64,000 nt of DNA from Oxytricha trifallax. Lineage: Eukaryota; Ciliophora; Spirotrichea; Sporadotrichida; Oxytrichidae. This document shows positions 47,189-58,619 of the stretch, one piece after another. The notes below the pieces were generated by a model, which did not search any database, had not been told where the DNA came from, and saw only the letters and a program-made list of their open reading frames with translations. Position numbers and translations under genes: made by a program. Position 1 is the stretch's first letter. Each line of letters opens with the position of its first letter. The DNA is taken from positions 31,282 through 95,281 of the forward strand of contig ARYC01001461.1 in assembly GCA_000711775.1 (NCBI GenBank). Direction: 5' to 3'.

Positions 47189-48115
47189 ATGGCTTTGACA
47201 GTAAAATAATTTGTAGAGTTTATGAGAAAAAACTTAAAACTGGACTCAAAAGAATCGCTTTGTGAAGAAAGTTTGATAACACTCTCTTAAAAAAGTTTAC
47301 AAAAATATAGAGCAAAGTCTTCAAAAATTTCGGAACAGCCATCTGTAACTTTGACTAGTCAGGAGTCTTTAACTATGCTAGCAGGGATAACTTAATAAGA
47401 GAAATGTATTTTCATTCATAAAACAACTCTGAAATCCAAATTTCAAGATCAATTTATGGAACATATATAAAATGTACGGAGTGAAACAGAAGGTGATCAA
47501 GGCATTAGAACATCCACCCCATGGCAAACTTATATAAACACAATAGGCTCTTGAAGCACTTTAGGAAGGAGTTGCTTATTATTTATTACTAAACTTCACC
47601 ATAGTCTTCTTAGATGAGTTTATATTACTTATCACACTAATTAATAAAGAGAATATAGTGCAAAAACTAAAACATTTAGCTCAAATTGAGCTTGGGAAAA
47701 ACTTTACAATTGCTGTTGTGGCAGCAATATAAAATACGGGATGCTTAGAATACTTCAAATAATTAAATAACTCAGTCAACTATAAAAATTTCTTAAATTT
47801 TATGATGTTTTTTTTGGAAAATTAGGAGCTAAAGATGCGGTTGATAATATGGACAACTTGAGAGTGCATCATAGAATATTGAAGTAATATTCCTAAACGG
47901 CAGAGACCCCTTTATTATTCTCACAATCTTACTTCCCCGATTCAAACCAGATATAGGATTTAATTTTAGTTTGGTGAATATAAAATTTAAAAGGGATAAG
48001 CTTTCTGCTATGAGGATTTAATTATAGGGAATCAATCAATAAAAGTTAAATGGGCTTTGATGTAGAATGTATTTGTGATTAAGGATTTTAGAGAATTAAT
48101 TATTTAAAGTTGTGA
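47189..48115 (+). pseudogene. Tc1/IS630-type DDE transposase, element C
   Basis: From MALTVKQFVEFMRKNLKLD a degenerate N-terminus continues to 47560. The block FTIVFLDEFILLITLINKEN (first Asp, near 47605) aligns with FIDEVMFSYQTIMRKEYSNK in element B. KNFTIAVVAAIQNTGCLEYF aligns with KTIAVIAAISSTFGLLHF. AVDNMDNLRVHHRILK (second Asp, near 47850) and SQSYFPDSNQIQDLILV follow, where the catalytic Glu is replaced (NPIED became NQIQD). Several shifts are present. Loss of the Glu and of the frame means it is inactive. Confidence 0.75.
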
Positions 48116-48149
48116 TTAATATATCTTGTAACTAATAATAATTAAGAGG

Positions 48150-48800
48150 TCTTTTTAGGCGTAGAATTTTAACTTTGGCCATTGCTTGTCTGATAATCTA
48201 CAATTTTTATGGGTTTTTCATCTTAGTATCGCCTGGTTTCACGAAAATCATTTCTTCTCCTTCCCTCTCATTCTCTTGAAGGTGCCAACTTCTAACTTTT
48301 AGTTGGGCTTTCTAAGTGCAACTATTTAGTGCTTTCTTAGAGTAGATGCATCGTTTTACCAGGACTTTTTAAAAAATGGTATAAACAATTAAGGAAATCA
48401 TAGTTGATACGTAAGGATGCTGAGGTAACTTCTTATGCCAAGTGTCAGAGATGAGAATGTAATTTGTCTTTTCTTTATTCTAAGTTTCATCAAATTTTAT
48501 ATCCTGAGCATTTTTGATTATTTTATTTGTTTACTCAGGCTCTAAGTATTCAGGACATTGAAAAAAATATTATCTGTCAATAACTTTCTTTTTGTTGTCG
48601 ACATGCAGCGCAGCAGGTACTCAAATATTAGCTTGCTTTGTCTGATCTCTGACAGTATGTTCTTAACAGATAGCTCTTCTTATTTTGGCACTTTGATAAT
48701 CTTAACCTCTTCGTTTATAAAGACTTTTTTCATCCTTCAGTATCTAGTTTATGTAGTCCTTATTCACTGAACTCGAGGAAGGCAAGTGCATGTTCATTGT
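48150..48800 (-). pseudogene. ORF X, element C
   Basis: Leftward from about 48795 the sequence MHLPSSSSVNKDYINQILKD is followed by DNKKKVIDRQYFF, KIIKNAQDIKFDETQNKEK and NYILISDTWHKKLPQHPYVS. It lines up along its length with ORF X of element B and lies in the same place between transposase and helicase. Shifts near 48710 and 48600 and a TGA near 48390 break it. The ILISD-WH-K-HP block is the best preserved part in both copies. A Lys/Glu-rich tail continues to about 48150. No known family is recognised. Confidence 0.65.
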
Positions 48801-49374
48801 TAATAAATAATGGTTCTTAAATCTTACATATCTCTATAAATTACTTTTAAATATCAGTTTTTTTATCTAAACCTGGATGAAAGCTGACTTGCCGACATTT
48901 TATGAGGCCCCTTTGCTTTTCGTCATCTGTTCCTCTGGCTAGTTGAAAGTCCGATTGGAATTCATCTCCATTTGTTAAGATTTCTTAATGTGATTTTGAA
49001 TTATTAATTAATAGCATAATATATAGTATAAGAAATTATAAAATTATACATGTTAATTTTATTATTAATAAAGGAGTCTTAGTCTGTGATTTTAATATTA
49101 AATTGTTAAAATATTTGAATAATCACCCTTATAATTCCTTAAAAATGTCAAAAATTGTCAATAATCACATATTCATATTTTCCAAAACCTTTTATGTTAA
49201 AGACAGTTATGGGTGCTTAAAATTTAATAAATATGTAATAATCTTAATATAAATTTATTCTCCCCATATTATGATAAAAATCATATCTTATGTGAAGTTA
49301 GCTAATGAATAAATTTTAATCGCAAGAAAATTTTATAATACTCAGATTTAAGATTCAAAATACCCGCACTACTT

Positions 49375-49740
49375 ATGCAGACAACAGTAGGGAAAGCTCA
49401 CATTTTAAAATTTCTTTTGCTCTCCGAAATAGATAGAGAAGGAAGGAGTAGTTAAGCTCCACTGCACTTAGATTCAGATGAGGATTGCTCAGACGGATCA
49501 TGGACTGAGAACAGCAGAGATATTATCAAAGGAATTAGGAAAAGATCATGCAATAGAGTGTAAAAATAAACTGGCAAAATGATTCATGTCGCTATCGTTC
49601 ATCTCAGAGAGATTACTTCAGAGTTCACAAACCCTTATTAATTGTTAAGTATGACATAACTAAGATAAGCGAAGGTCCTCTCAAATGATACTCAAAATAT
49701 CAACTCATAAATTTTATAAGAGTAGAGAGGTAAAAGCTGA
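49375..49740 (+). CDS. ORF of 121 codons in element C, unknown
   Basis: ATG 49375 (MQTTVGKAHILKFLLLSE) opens an uninterrupted ciliate-code frame to TGA 49738. It has an acidic patch (HLDSDEDCSDGSWTENSRD) and a hydrophilic remainder (IHVAIVHLREITSEFTNPY). The ATG-CAG start sits where element B's helicase begins (also ATG-CAG), but no clear sequence match is seen beyond that. It overlaps the next frame by ten bases. It is either an extra gene of element C or the diverged N-terminal region of the helicase. Confidence 0.35.
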
Positions 49741-50173
49741 AAAGGAATAAGCAAGGCTTAAATATGAAAGTCGAATCAGGAAATAATTGATATGTCAAAA
49801 ATGCAAACCATTCAGGACAAACTTGTGCAAGAACCAAGACTTAGTAAAATTGCGAGAATACAAAACATGCTGAGGAAGAGGGCAATTAAAGATGAGCGCT
49901 AATCAGTAACTAGCATAAGAATTAATTAAGAAATTTGATTCAGCACAGTCGAAGCTCAAGGTACTTGTTTTGGAAGCAATTAAACAGACTTTGGTTAAAA
50001 GAACAGAACTATTTTATGAAGCTTTTCATCACAACGTTAAAAAATAAATACAGGAAATATTGAAGCACTTAAGCGAGCGTTAACATTCTAATATTCTATA
50101 AATATTTTTAAAACTTCAAACCAGTAGTAGTTAAGCTGAACATTTTTATGGTCAACGAGGTCCTATCGTGTGA
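49730..50173 (+). pseudogene. Cys-containing coding region in element C, one TGA
   Basis: The frame reads KAEKEQARLKYESRIRKQ, then a CxxC-type stretch (LICQKCKPFRTNLCKNQD, with another Cys at EYKTC). A TGA follows near 49868, then QLAQELIKKFDSAQSKLKV, RTELFYEAFHHNVKKQIQ and EILKHLSERQHSN to TGA 50171. The CxxC...C...C spacing could bind zinc. The frame is open for 147 codons apart from the one TGA. No counterpart is obvious in element B. It lies directly upstream of the helicase and in the same direction. Confidence 0.35.
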
Positions 50174-50199
50174 AAATGAAAGTGGCTTGCTTATTAAAT

Positions 50200-52658
50200 T
50201 TTTTTTCCCTTTGTAGAAAATTTAAAGAAATTCAGAATTGCTACTGAATATAAGGCTTCTAATTCTTGATTCTCTTGTAATGCAATTCAAAGATATATCT
50301 TCAATAGTAACCCTCAAAGGGCTTGATCATCATAGCTTTAGCAGTGAAGCTAAATGAAGTTTATGAGCTTATATCGAGTGAAGAAAGCAAGACTCTACTA
50401 AGCTCTTTTATGTATCGGAGAAGTATCGTTACTCATCGCATATTCCATAGAAATTTCTTTGGATGTAAATGCTTAAAAAGTTAAGAAATTATAAAGAGAA
50501 TGATTAATATCTAATAAGTTAGATTATTTCTGAAATCAAGGTTATAAGCAAAGATAAAGGCTCTTAGGTAGATGATCTCTTATCATTGCTCCATCAAAGA
50601 ATAACTTCTGGGTTATATTATTTTGAAAAGAAGAAGCGTGAACTTCGACTTAGCAAGGCTTATTTAGATATTTAAAATCCATAACAGTCAGCCAACTTCA
50701 TCTTTGCAATTTTTCTTCTTAATGCTCTTCAGTCAAAATGATGTTGATAGAAGATAGGAATCTTCGGAAGTATTCTACACAGCTTAATTTGATGAGACAA
50801 TTATTTGTTACTCATTGAACTAAGTGGCCCAATCAAAGGAGTTCTTTGAGCTATCTAAAAGGCTTAGTGAAAATTTAGATGAATATGTGCACTCCTTTAA
50901 CTAATCTATTAAAGCTGAAATTATAGGAAATTCAAAACAAAGAATTTCATTAATAAAAATGCCAATGAGTCTGGCAAGATATTAGTCTAGGCTATCTTAG
51001 CAATTTACTTTTCAAACCAAAATAAGCAAGTCACAATTCTTTTAGGCAAATAGTATCCTGAAAACTATGGTGGAAGAAAAAATTGATATACATCTAGATA
51101 AATTGAGAGTGCTTGATATAGAATCATACAATAAATATCAGGTTAAAGATGATTTAATCATTATAGTTGAGTATGGCTTAGTAGATTTCATTATAATTTT
51201 AGTTTTAATTACAAACTTAAATTTAATAAAATCAATATTGTTTAATGATTTCTTAATCCTTAAACTAATTTCATTTCTTCTTATATTAAAAATAAATCAA
51301 ATTATTATCATAACCTTATCTCAGAACTTTTTAAGCGTAAATATTTCGACATTTTATTTTATCAGTGACATTGTGATTTTTTGTGGTTATTTTAGAAACC
51401 TAAACTTATTATGTGAATAATCACAAATCTTGATTTTGGAATTCCAAAAATCACATTGAGATTTCTATATGATAAGTTTAAATTAAAACTTAGAGAATTA
51501 GGAATTTGGATATATTTAAGATGTAAAACATAAAGTTTTAATTTAAACTTATCATATAGAAATCTCAATGTGATTTTTGGAATTCCAAAATCAAGATTTG
51601 TGATTATTCACATAATAAGTTTAGGTTTCTAAAATAACCACAAAAAATCACAATGTCTCTGATAAAATAAAATGTCGAAATATTTACGCTTAAAAAGTTC
51701 TGAGATAAGGTTATGATAATAATTTGATTTATTTTTAATATAAGAAGAAATGAAATTAGTTTAAGGATTAAGAAATCATTAAACAATATTGATTTTATTA
51801 AATTTAAGTTTGTAATTAAAACTAAAATTATAATGAAATCTACTATTGTTTGCCTGAACAGAGGTCATTTTATTCTCTTAACAAGACAATTACTGGTTTG
51901 TAGTTATTAACAATATTATTCTAATGTTTTACATTACAAACTCTAGTTTTCACAAATATTTTTCCAAGATATGTTTGAAAATATTGGTGAGATGAAATTT
52001 TGATCGAAAAGACAAGCAGCTCTGGGGAAAATTGAAGACTACAGTTGATAAGTGGTATGTGTGAAGAATCCAGAGATCTTTGCAGACGCTATATTAAAGA
52101 AATTGATATGCATTAAAATATTAAACAATTCATTCTTATCTATTCTAACTAAAATAAACTTGAAGTTGAACTACTTATACAAATGAAATTGGAGGTACAA
52201 CTTACTAAATAAGTGACCCCTACTTCTTGATTACGATCAAAGTTAATGATAATGGGATATTCATTCTCCTGATTGAGCATGGTATAAAAAAGGAGTTGAC
52301 AAAAAGTTCCAAGTAGACTCGAAAGTATTTTTGGCTTCTTATGTCTTATCAGAGGCATAATTATATTAAATGATTGGAAGAGGAAGCAGAAATCAGGGAT
52401 AGCTTTGTGGCATTGTTAGCAAGTAGAAGTCACTAAAAGATGTTTTGAGCGAGGATCTTAAAACTGCATAATCAAAAGCTAAGAGAGCTTTCTTACTTAT
52501 TAAAAGTCATTCAGAGAAGAAGAAATAATGGAAGCCTTACTGAAATTATTGAGGAAGCTCAACATAATGAAAATAGTATTTTCTCATTAAAGGATTTAGA
52601 GACCTTGGATGACTAGATATATAATCCTTTTAAGTTGATAAAAGGTATAGAACTTTGA
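50200..52658 (+). pseudogene. SecA-like DEAD-type helicase, element C (interrupted by foldback)
   Basis: The N-terminal half aligns with copies A and B: KFLWMQMLKKLRNYKENDQ, LLSLLHQRITSGLYYFEKK. Walker A is degenerate (KMPMSGKILVQAI after a shift near 50970, where other copies have MPTGSGKTW). QVTILLGKQYPEN and VKDDLIIIVEYG (motif II region) follow. A 663-bp foldback then sits at 51181-51843, and on its far side RSFYSLNKTITG matches copy A's SFFSLGNTITG. Motif VI reads QMIGRGSRNQGQLCG near 52360, followed by RRRNNGSLTEIIEEAQ and FSLKDLE to TGA 52656. It is dead, but all landmarks are present. Confidence 0.75.
51181..51843. repeat. 663-bp foldback inserted in helicase C, TA target duplication
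   Basis: The arms of about 320 bp are near-perfect inverses, starting GTAGATTTCATTATAATTTT. The loop is near 51500-51535. TA lies directly outside both ends (51179-51180 and 51844-51845), matching a TA target duplication. Helicase coding sequence continues on each side, so this is an insertion into a coding region. Open frames along the arms are by-products of the palindrome. Confidence 0.9.
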
Positions 52659-52981
52659 ATTAGAATATTGCATATTTCAGATTGTGATTGTTTATGTGCT
52701 ATTAATATTCATTTCAGAGTAATTTACTTTATTATTATTGAAATACATTTGAAATAGGAAAATTCAAAAATAGAAAAGAGATGTTGTTTTTAATTATATA
52801 TAACAGCCAGTAATTAGGAGTGTTCTTAATTCTAATTTGATTTATATAATATTATTTTAACAGTAATCTATTTAAATTTAAAATGTATTAATTAATTAAA
52901 TTAAATATATATAATTAGTGGGCAGGTGGTCTGGCAGGGTCTTAAGCAGACCACTTTTGTAAATAAATATATAATTATATT

Positions 52982-53519
52982 TTAAAATGCAAAGTTTATT
53001 ACAGATGCGCAGGCTGCTAAGACCACTAGACTTCATATGGAGCTGCTTAAGGCCCACGGACTAAGGGTGTCAGTTAGTCACATTCTTCTCCTTTTCACCG
53101 GCTAGAAATCTTGCATTGAGAAATTTTTCCACCATCGACGCGGTCAAAGAGGATGCCTCCTCCCCACTCTAAATCAGAAATTCAGATTTGTAGATTATAC
53201 ACCGCCCCTTAAAGTCATCAGCATCTTCGGGGTCCATGCTTTTGATGGGTAGAGTGTTTGAAGTGATCACAGTGAAGCAGCCTATTTGTTTGTATTCCAC
53301 GCCGCCGTATTTTTGCTCAATAGCCATCCCTTCACTCTCCATCAACCGTTTCATCCCTGCTATCCCAGATGATCCAAATGCCTATGTCAGATTGATTTCT
53401 TTTGCTATAAGAATATGTGGCTCACCCGTATAAGATAGTTAAATATCCGGCATGGTGGGTCTCCGGCATCTTTGTCTCCATTAGCAGCCTGCGCATCTGA
53501 AATAAACTTTGCATTTTAA
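52982..53519. mobile_element. 538-bp nested element with 39-bp terminal inverted repeats
   Basis: Ends begin TTAAAATGCAAAGTTTATT and continue CAGATGCGCAGGCTGCTAA; 38 of 39 positions match between the two ends. The interior is clearly richer in G+C than anything around it and encodes a superfamily 3 helicase fragment on the minus strand. It may be a gene segment captured between transposon ends. Confidence 0.75.
53070..53453 (-). CDS. superfamily 3 helicase fragment (viral Rep/primase type)
   Basis: A 127-codon frame (ATG 53453, TGA 53070) uses TAA/TAG only three times and is GC-richer than its neighbours. It has HILIAKEINL where SF3 helicases have the Walker B strand and acidic pair. Then come GMKRLMESEGMAIEQKYGG, a typical SF3 stretch, and FTVITSNTLP, which fits SF3 motif C (hydrophobics then TSN). 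DADDFKGRC follows. No Walker A is present, so only the C-terminal half of the ATPase domain is here. SF3 helicases belong to DNA viruses and virus-derived elements; which lineage cannot be told by eye. The Walker B Asp appears to be Lys, so activity is doubtful. Confidence 0.65.
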
Positions 53520-54387
53520 TAAAACCCCATGACTAATTTTGAATGCAATCGTGGTTATATAAAATGTAATAAAAATAAATCAATTTAAATAATAAGAAGT
53601 TCAGTATTTACTTTTTATTTATAGAAGAGAATTATAATAAAATAAATTACTAAAGTTGTCAATTATATATTTAAACATTCTCTGTATTTTTAATTTTTTT
53701 ACCTTCTTGTCCTATAGTGCTTTTTATTTTTGTTATTTAACAGCTCAATTTTCTTAAAAATATGTTAAGGTAGTGTATTCTGAGTGTTAATATTCATCTT
53801 TCGTTAATAGTTTTTCTTTTGAGTATTAGAAGAATTTTCTACTATATTTTCATTTAGTCAAGAAGCGTTTCTTTAATAGCTTTAAGTTTTTCATCAGAGA
53901 TTGAGAGTAGAATGAATTTTGAAGTAATAAAATTTTTGATAATGTATTTAAAAGGAAAATAAGACATAAAAACGGTAATATCATAATACAATGCAGATGG
54001 TAAAATTGGGGGTTTGTAGTCAAGTGTCAGAGGGTTCGATTCCTATGATCACAGATCTTTTTAATAAACTATTAAACTAAATTAATTTATGTACTAAGAT
54101 AAAGAACTGAATTTTAATTAAGATATTACAATTTACCTTATACTAATGATTTTACTCTTTTATATAATTATATATTTATTTACAAAAGTGGTCTGCTTAA
54201 GACCCTGCCAGACCACCTGCCCACTAATTATATATATTTAATTTAATTAATTAATACATTTTAAATTTAAATAGATTACTGTTAAAATAATATAAATCAA
54301 ATTAGAATAAGAACACTCCTAATTACTGGCTGTTATATATAATTAAAAAAAACATCTCTTTTTTATTTTTGAATTTTCCCATTTCAA

Positions 54388-55548
54388 ATGTATTTCAAAA
54401 ATAATTAATTTTCACTTTTGTATAAAATTTACGGATTTAAAAGAAGTCTAGGGCAAAGGATTTGGAAAATTCATTTACGCGACGAAGGATGGAGACCAGT
54501 AGTGACAAGAATGACAACGATAGTTTGCTGCCCGAGGACAAGAACGAAACTAGAAAAGGCCTTGGTAAGAAGTTACGACGAAAGGAAGAAAGCAAAAAGA
54601 AGAGGGGAAAGAGAGCACTTTGACCTAATTCCGGGAAATCACATAATTGATGATACCATAGAAATGATTTCGAACTTTATTGAAGAAGTCTAATTCAACT
54701 AATGAAACCTCGACTTTTTAATTCTTCCAACAATAGTCATGAATGACAACGGGATACAATAATCGGAGAGAGTCATTGAAACAACTAATTACTTTGAGAA
54801 AAACAGCAAATTCTGGAAGATATTTCAGGAATGATACTGCCTGTCTGCTGTCAAGGAAACATAAATAATTCTCAGAATTGACAATTCTGAGAATTATAAG
54901 AGACTCGAAGACCCTGGAAGTATACGACTCCAGGAAGTCGAAAAGCAGCTAAGCGGTAATTCATATAAGTATATGACAGCTAAATTAATGGTAAGCACTA
55001 TAGGCAAAAGATTCTGGGTGAAGAATATAGAGAGAAAAGCTAAAAGACTGAGGAATCATGTAATTATTGACAATCAGCCATTTAGCCCTTAACATCTCTA
55101 ATGGGAAATTATATTCTAAATTCTTCCCAAAGATTGGATAAACATGCAGAAATACTTCCTCTTGTTTAACTTGGAAGTGGGTTCAGAAAGGATGTATATT
55201 GGGAAGTAGAGTATCACAATCAATGAGGCCTAATTAGAAAGAGACATGGAAATGAAGAAAGAGCTCCAATGTCTATAATCAGATGAGGACTTAGGCAATG
55301 GCTCGATATAATTCAACTCACAAATATATTAAATGGACAACATTGTTATGAGAGATGACTTAAAAGCTCAGATTGAGAACGAAAACGAAGATTTCGAAGG
55401 GGAATTCTTCAGTGACCTGGGTGAGGACACCCTGAAAAAGAAGGGTACCTTTTCAATAGAACTATATAACCGAACTCAGGGGAGCCAAAGGAAGAGAAAG
55501 AGAAATTAACAGAGAGAAAGTGGAACAATCATTTGTGCAAGAAGATGA
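54388..55548 (+). pseudogene. unknown protein, 386 codons with two in-frame TGAs
   Basis: From ATG 54388, at the edge of the inverted-arm element, one frame runs to TGA 55546 with only two interruptions, TGA at 54703 and 54832. The sequence is clearly protein-like. It has a basic N-terminal region (RMTTIVCCPRTRTKLEKAL, RKKAKRRGEREHFD) and a middle with YKRLEDPGSIRLQEVEKQL and GKRFWVKNIERKAKRL. The acidic C-terminus includes ENENEDFEGEFFSDLGEDT and then RKRKRNQQRE. No family is recognised. It could be an element protein disrupted by point mutations, or a gene decoded by readthrough. The third open piece alone (after 54835) is 237 codons. Confidence 0.5.
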
Positions 55549-55549
55549 C

Positions 55550-58500
55550 ATCTGAGAATAAAGGGGGCAAGATCAGGCAAAGGATTAGATTGAAAATAAC
55601 AAATGAGGAGAGATTTGAACCGCGACTTTGCTGAGTGTTCCAATTTACGATTCGCTTTCATTTACACTTTCTAGTAATTATCGAGTTTCTCATATTATTT
55701 TTGATTATTTAATTGCCTCTAAGTTACTTACTACTGCTAATAATCTAATAATTTTGGGTGTTATGAACTTTATTGTAAGCTTTCATTGAAACTCCAATTG
55801 ATTATTTGTTATTATCATCTAATTTTCCTTTCCATCTTTATATAGTTGTTTTAAAGTGTAAATAAATATAAATAATTTTCCATATTTACGACATTTTTTT
55901 TCACAAATAATATATAATTATTTAAACTTGTGAATTGTTAGAATCTTTGAATTCTATTTTAGAGTTTATGAAATAGTTTCCAATTTTAATTATACAATAT
56001 ATTCTAAAAATTTCATAAAATTTAAAAATAGTTTGAGCTTCTGGCATCTTGACTTTGAGAGTAATTTCCAGAAGATTAGCCGTTTTATTTATTTCCATTA
56101 TGAAACGAATCATACTCATTCTTATGATAAATAGTAAAATAATTATTATTGCTCATACAAAATTCAACTTTTAACTTAAAAATAATGACAGTCATTTATA
56201 TTAAATGTCGATTACATAATAATTCCTTGAATATTTAGATTTTTCAATTTCATTAGTTTGTCATCATGCAATGATTGCACTCTTTTACGATTTAGCATAA
56301 ATTTCCTTTCTTCCTCTTTTCATTGTACTATTGATAAATAAACAGTAAATTTTTAGGTAAGATTAAGGTAAAAATGAAATGCTTTTAGATGCATTTAAAA
56401 ACAATAAGTAATTTTACTAAATTTTAACTATAAACTCTTTAAAAATAAGAAGCAAGGATTGGAGATTAGAACATTTAAATTAACAATTAATTATTAAATG
56501 CTAGCAATTTAAATATTTAAGTTAGTTATCAAAACAATTTGCGCGATTTATTTTATTTATAAAATAATCCAATCAAGATGCGTAATTTTTATTTCAGCCT
56601 ATAAATATTTAATTTCAGTCAAATATGATTAAATCTGAATCTAAATGATATTAATTACAATCAATTCCAATCCTCTTTTCTTAAATGATCCAAAGGGTTT
56701 TATATTAAAAAAATTGATATAAGAATTTAAATTGAGGAAATTGAATTATCGAGAGTGTTCATATTGACAATTGGCATAGTCAATTCATTCTCAAATATAA
56801 TTGTAGATTGTGTAATAATTTCTATAAAACTATTAAATTTACATTTTATATGTGATTTTCTTTTCTTTTTAATTTTTAATCTTTACATTTGTGAAATTGA
56901 ATCATAATTATTTTTAGGATTATTAGTGCGATTCAAGTATAAAACTTATAAAATCAATCAAAAGTTTGATTATAAAAAATGTATAATTCTCTAAATAAAA
57001 AAGAAAATCTTGATTTATTTATAAAAAATCGCTTTATTCAGATTTGATTTATTGAAATTTAATCAATTTACTTAAAAATTTAATTGTGTTTGTACTTTAC
57101 AGAAAAATTTATAAGATTCTTTTTTGATGTAGCAAGAAATCATTCTTGATTTTTTTTTGTTATAAAATGGATCTAAGTAGTGATTTATAGAATATTGATG
57201 AAATTATGATATTTCCAAGGTACTTATGATGAATTTTCGCACTTTTATTTTTGATTACTTGGCTGAACCTGCTAATGTTTCTAGATATCTGCGATATTAT
57301 TTTCTACAAGGAAGCAGATTGATATACATCCAAAAATCTAAATAAATATACCATTTCCAATGCGAGTGAGGATTTACTAATCTCCATCTATAACCTCTTC
57401 AACAAATCGTTTTCATCAGGATTTTTTTATAATCAAAATATAAAAATTAACATTTTTTGGAATTTTTTGGTGCTTATATAAGTTAAAAATATACATCGAA
57501 TATAAATAAAATATGTTTTAAATGTAAATGCATTAAAAATCTATAAAATTATTCAATTTTATAGTTTATGGTAATTTAATAATAGATGGGCTTACTAAAA
57601 TTAAGTAATTTATTAAGGGTGTCTTGAATTTTTGTTATAAATAGCAGAAGAGATTAATATACCTTCTTTTTCTGGCAAGCGTTAAATATCAGACTGTAAT
57701 TCTAGTGGCTTTTTCATTGCATGAAAACTGTGAACGCCTATATCTTTGAAAATTCCAAACCCATTTAATTTATTTATTTTATTGCAAATTTATGCTATCT
57801 TGCAAAGTGTAGAAGTCTTGAGTTTATAAATATTTACCAGTAACTAACAGATATAATTTTTAATAAGTGGGGATATTATACTTTATTTCCATTAGTTTTT
57901 TAGATAATAAATTATTCACAAATTAACATAACATCTTTTAAACAATTTAATCATATGCACAATCATTATATAGTATCTTTTTTTCTTCAGATTTTTTGTT
58001 GTTTAAAATTAAAAACGTAATATTATTTATAATTTATTGATATTACTGATAAATCTGACGTCAACTCCTTTTTGACTTAGATATAGCCAATTTTAATTAG
58101 AAAACTAAATTATATTTTAAGTTTAATTACAAAATAGATATGTAAATTAATAATTTAATAAGGAATATAAAATAAATTGCTCTTCTAAATCATTATACTC
58201 CTTCACCCATTAAAATTCAAAATTCACAATTAATACCATCTAATTATAATAAATAGAAATATAGCAAAAAATATCATTTAGCAAACTGTAATTAAAACTT
58301 ACATATTTTGGCATATGGTTAAATAGTATATAGAATGAATATAAGTAGTAAAAAATTGATTGTTGCAAAAAAATAGGATTGTTTTAATAGAATATCATAC
58401 TCTACTAATTCAAAATCAATTATCTTCTTTAGATTCGCTTCTTTAATAAATATAATTTTATCTCTGATTCTTAAATTATGTTTTATCGGAGAAAATTTAT

Positions 58501-58580
58501 CAAGCATTGCAAAATTTCGTAGAGTATTGTAAAATATTATAAAGTCCCAAGTGTAAATTTTGAGCGAATTTTGTGAATGT
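55550..58580. other. AT-rich stretch, no gene seen
   Basis: No repeat arm or protein motif was found. GATTTGAACC at 55610-55619 recalls a tRNA T-arm, but the rest does not fold. Long TGA-free minus-strand frames near 57.9-58.6 kb are low-complexity Ile/Tyr/Leu sequence and are not supported. Confidence 0.5.
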
Positions 58581-58619
58581 TTAATTAATCAATAATAAAT
58601 AAAATACTTTAACTTATAT

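Larger units (their letters stand above)
45366..52660. mobile_element. element C: decayed homologue of element B
   Basis: Gene order and strands match element B: MT-A70 (minus), transposase (plus), ORF X (minus), helicase (plus). The left edge at 45366-45400 (TTAATAAAATAATCACAC) resembles the left terminal repeat of B; a right repeat is not evident. Every gene is frame-broken. Two ORFs at 49.4-50.2 kb are extra relative to B. A 663-bp foldback with TA flanks is inserted in the helicase. C is more diverged from B than recent duplication would give, so this is an established family. Confidence 0.7.
52735..54403. mobile_element. 1.67-kb element with about 240-bp inverted arms, holding a nested element
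   Basis: Left arm (about 52735-52980) and right arm (about 54160-54403) are inverted copies, including the GC-rich core GGGCAGGTGGTCTGGCAGGG. Between them is a smaller unit with its own inverted ends (52982-53020 and 53481-53519, 38 of 39 matching). The remaining 640 bp to the right are AT-rich, with a TTCGATTCC tRNA T-arm-like piece near 54033 that does not fold as a tRNA. The element abuts the right edge of element C. Confidence 0.8.

Noticed and set aside
51067..51786. two similar ORFs on opposite strands around 51.2-51.8 kb
   Set aside because: They are the two arms of one palindrome read on both strands, not genes.
53995..54060. tRNA gene suggested by GGGTTCGATTCC
   Set aside because: Only the T-loop fits; the T-stem has mismatches and no acceptor stem pairs with the 5' side.
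55575..55640. minus-strand tRNA suggested by GGTTCAAATC
   Set aside because: A near-match acceptor stem exists, but the total length is about 63 nt and the T-stem and anticodon arm do not form.
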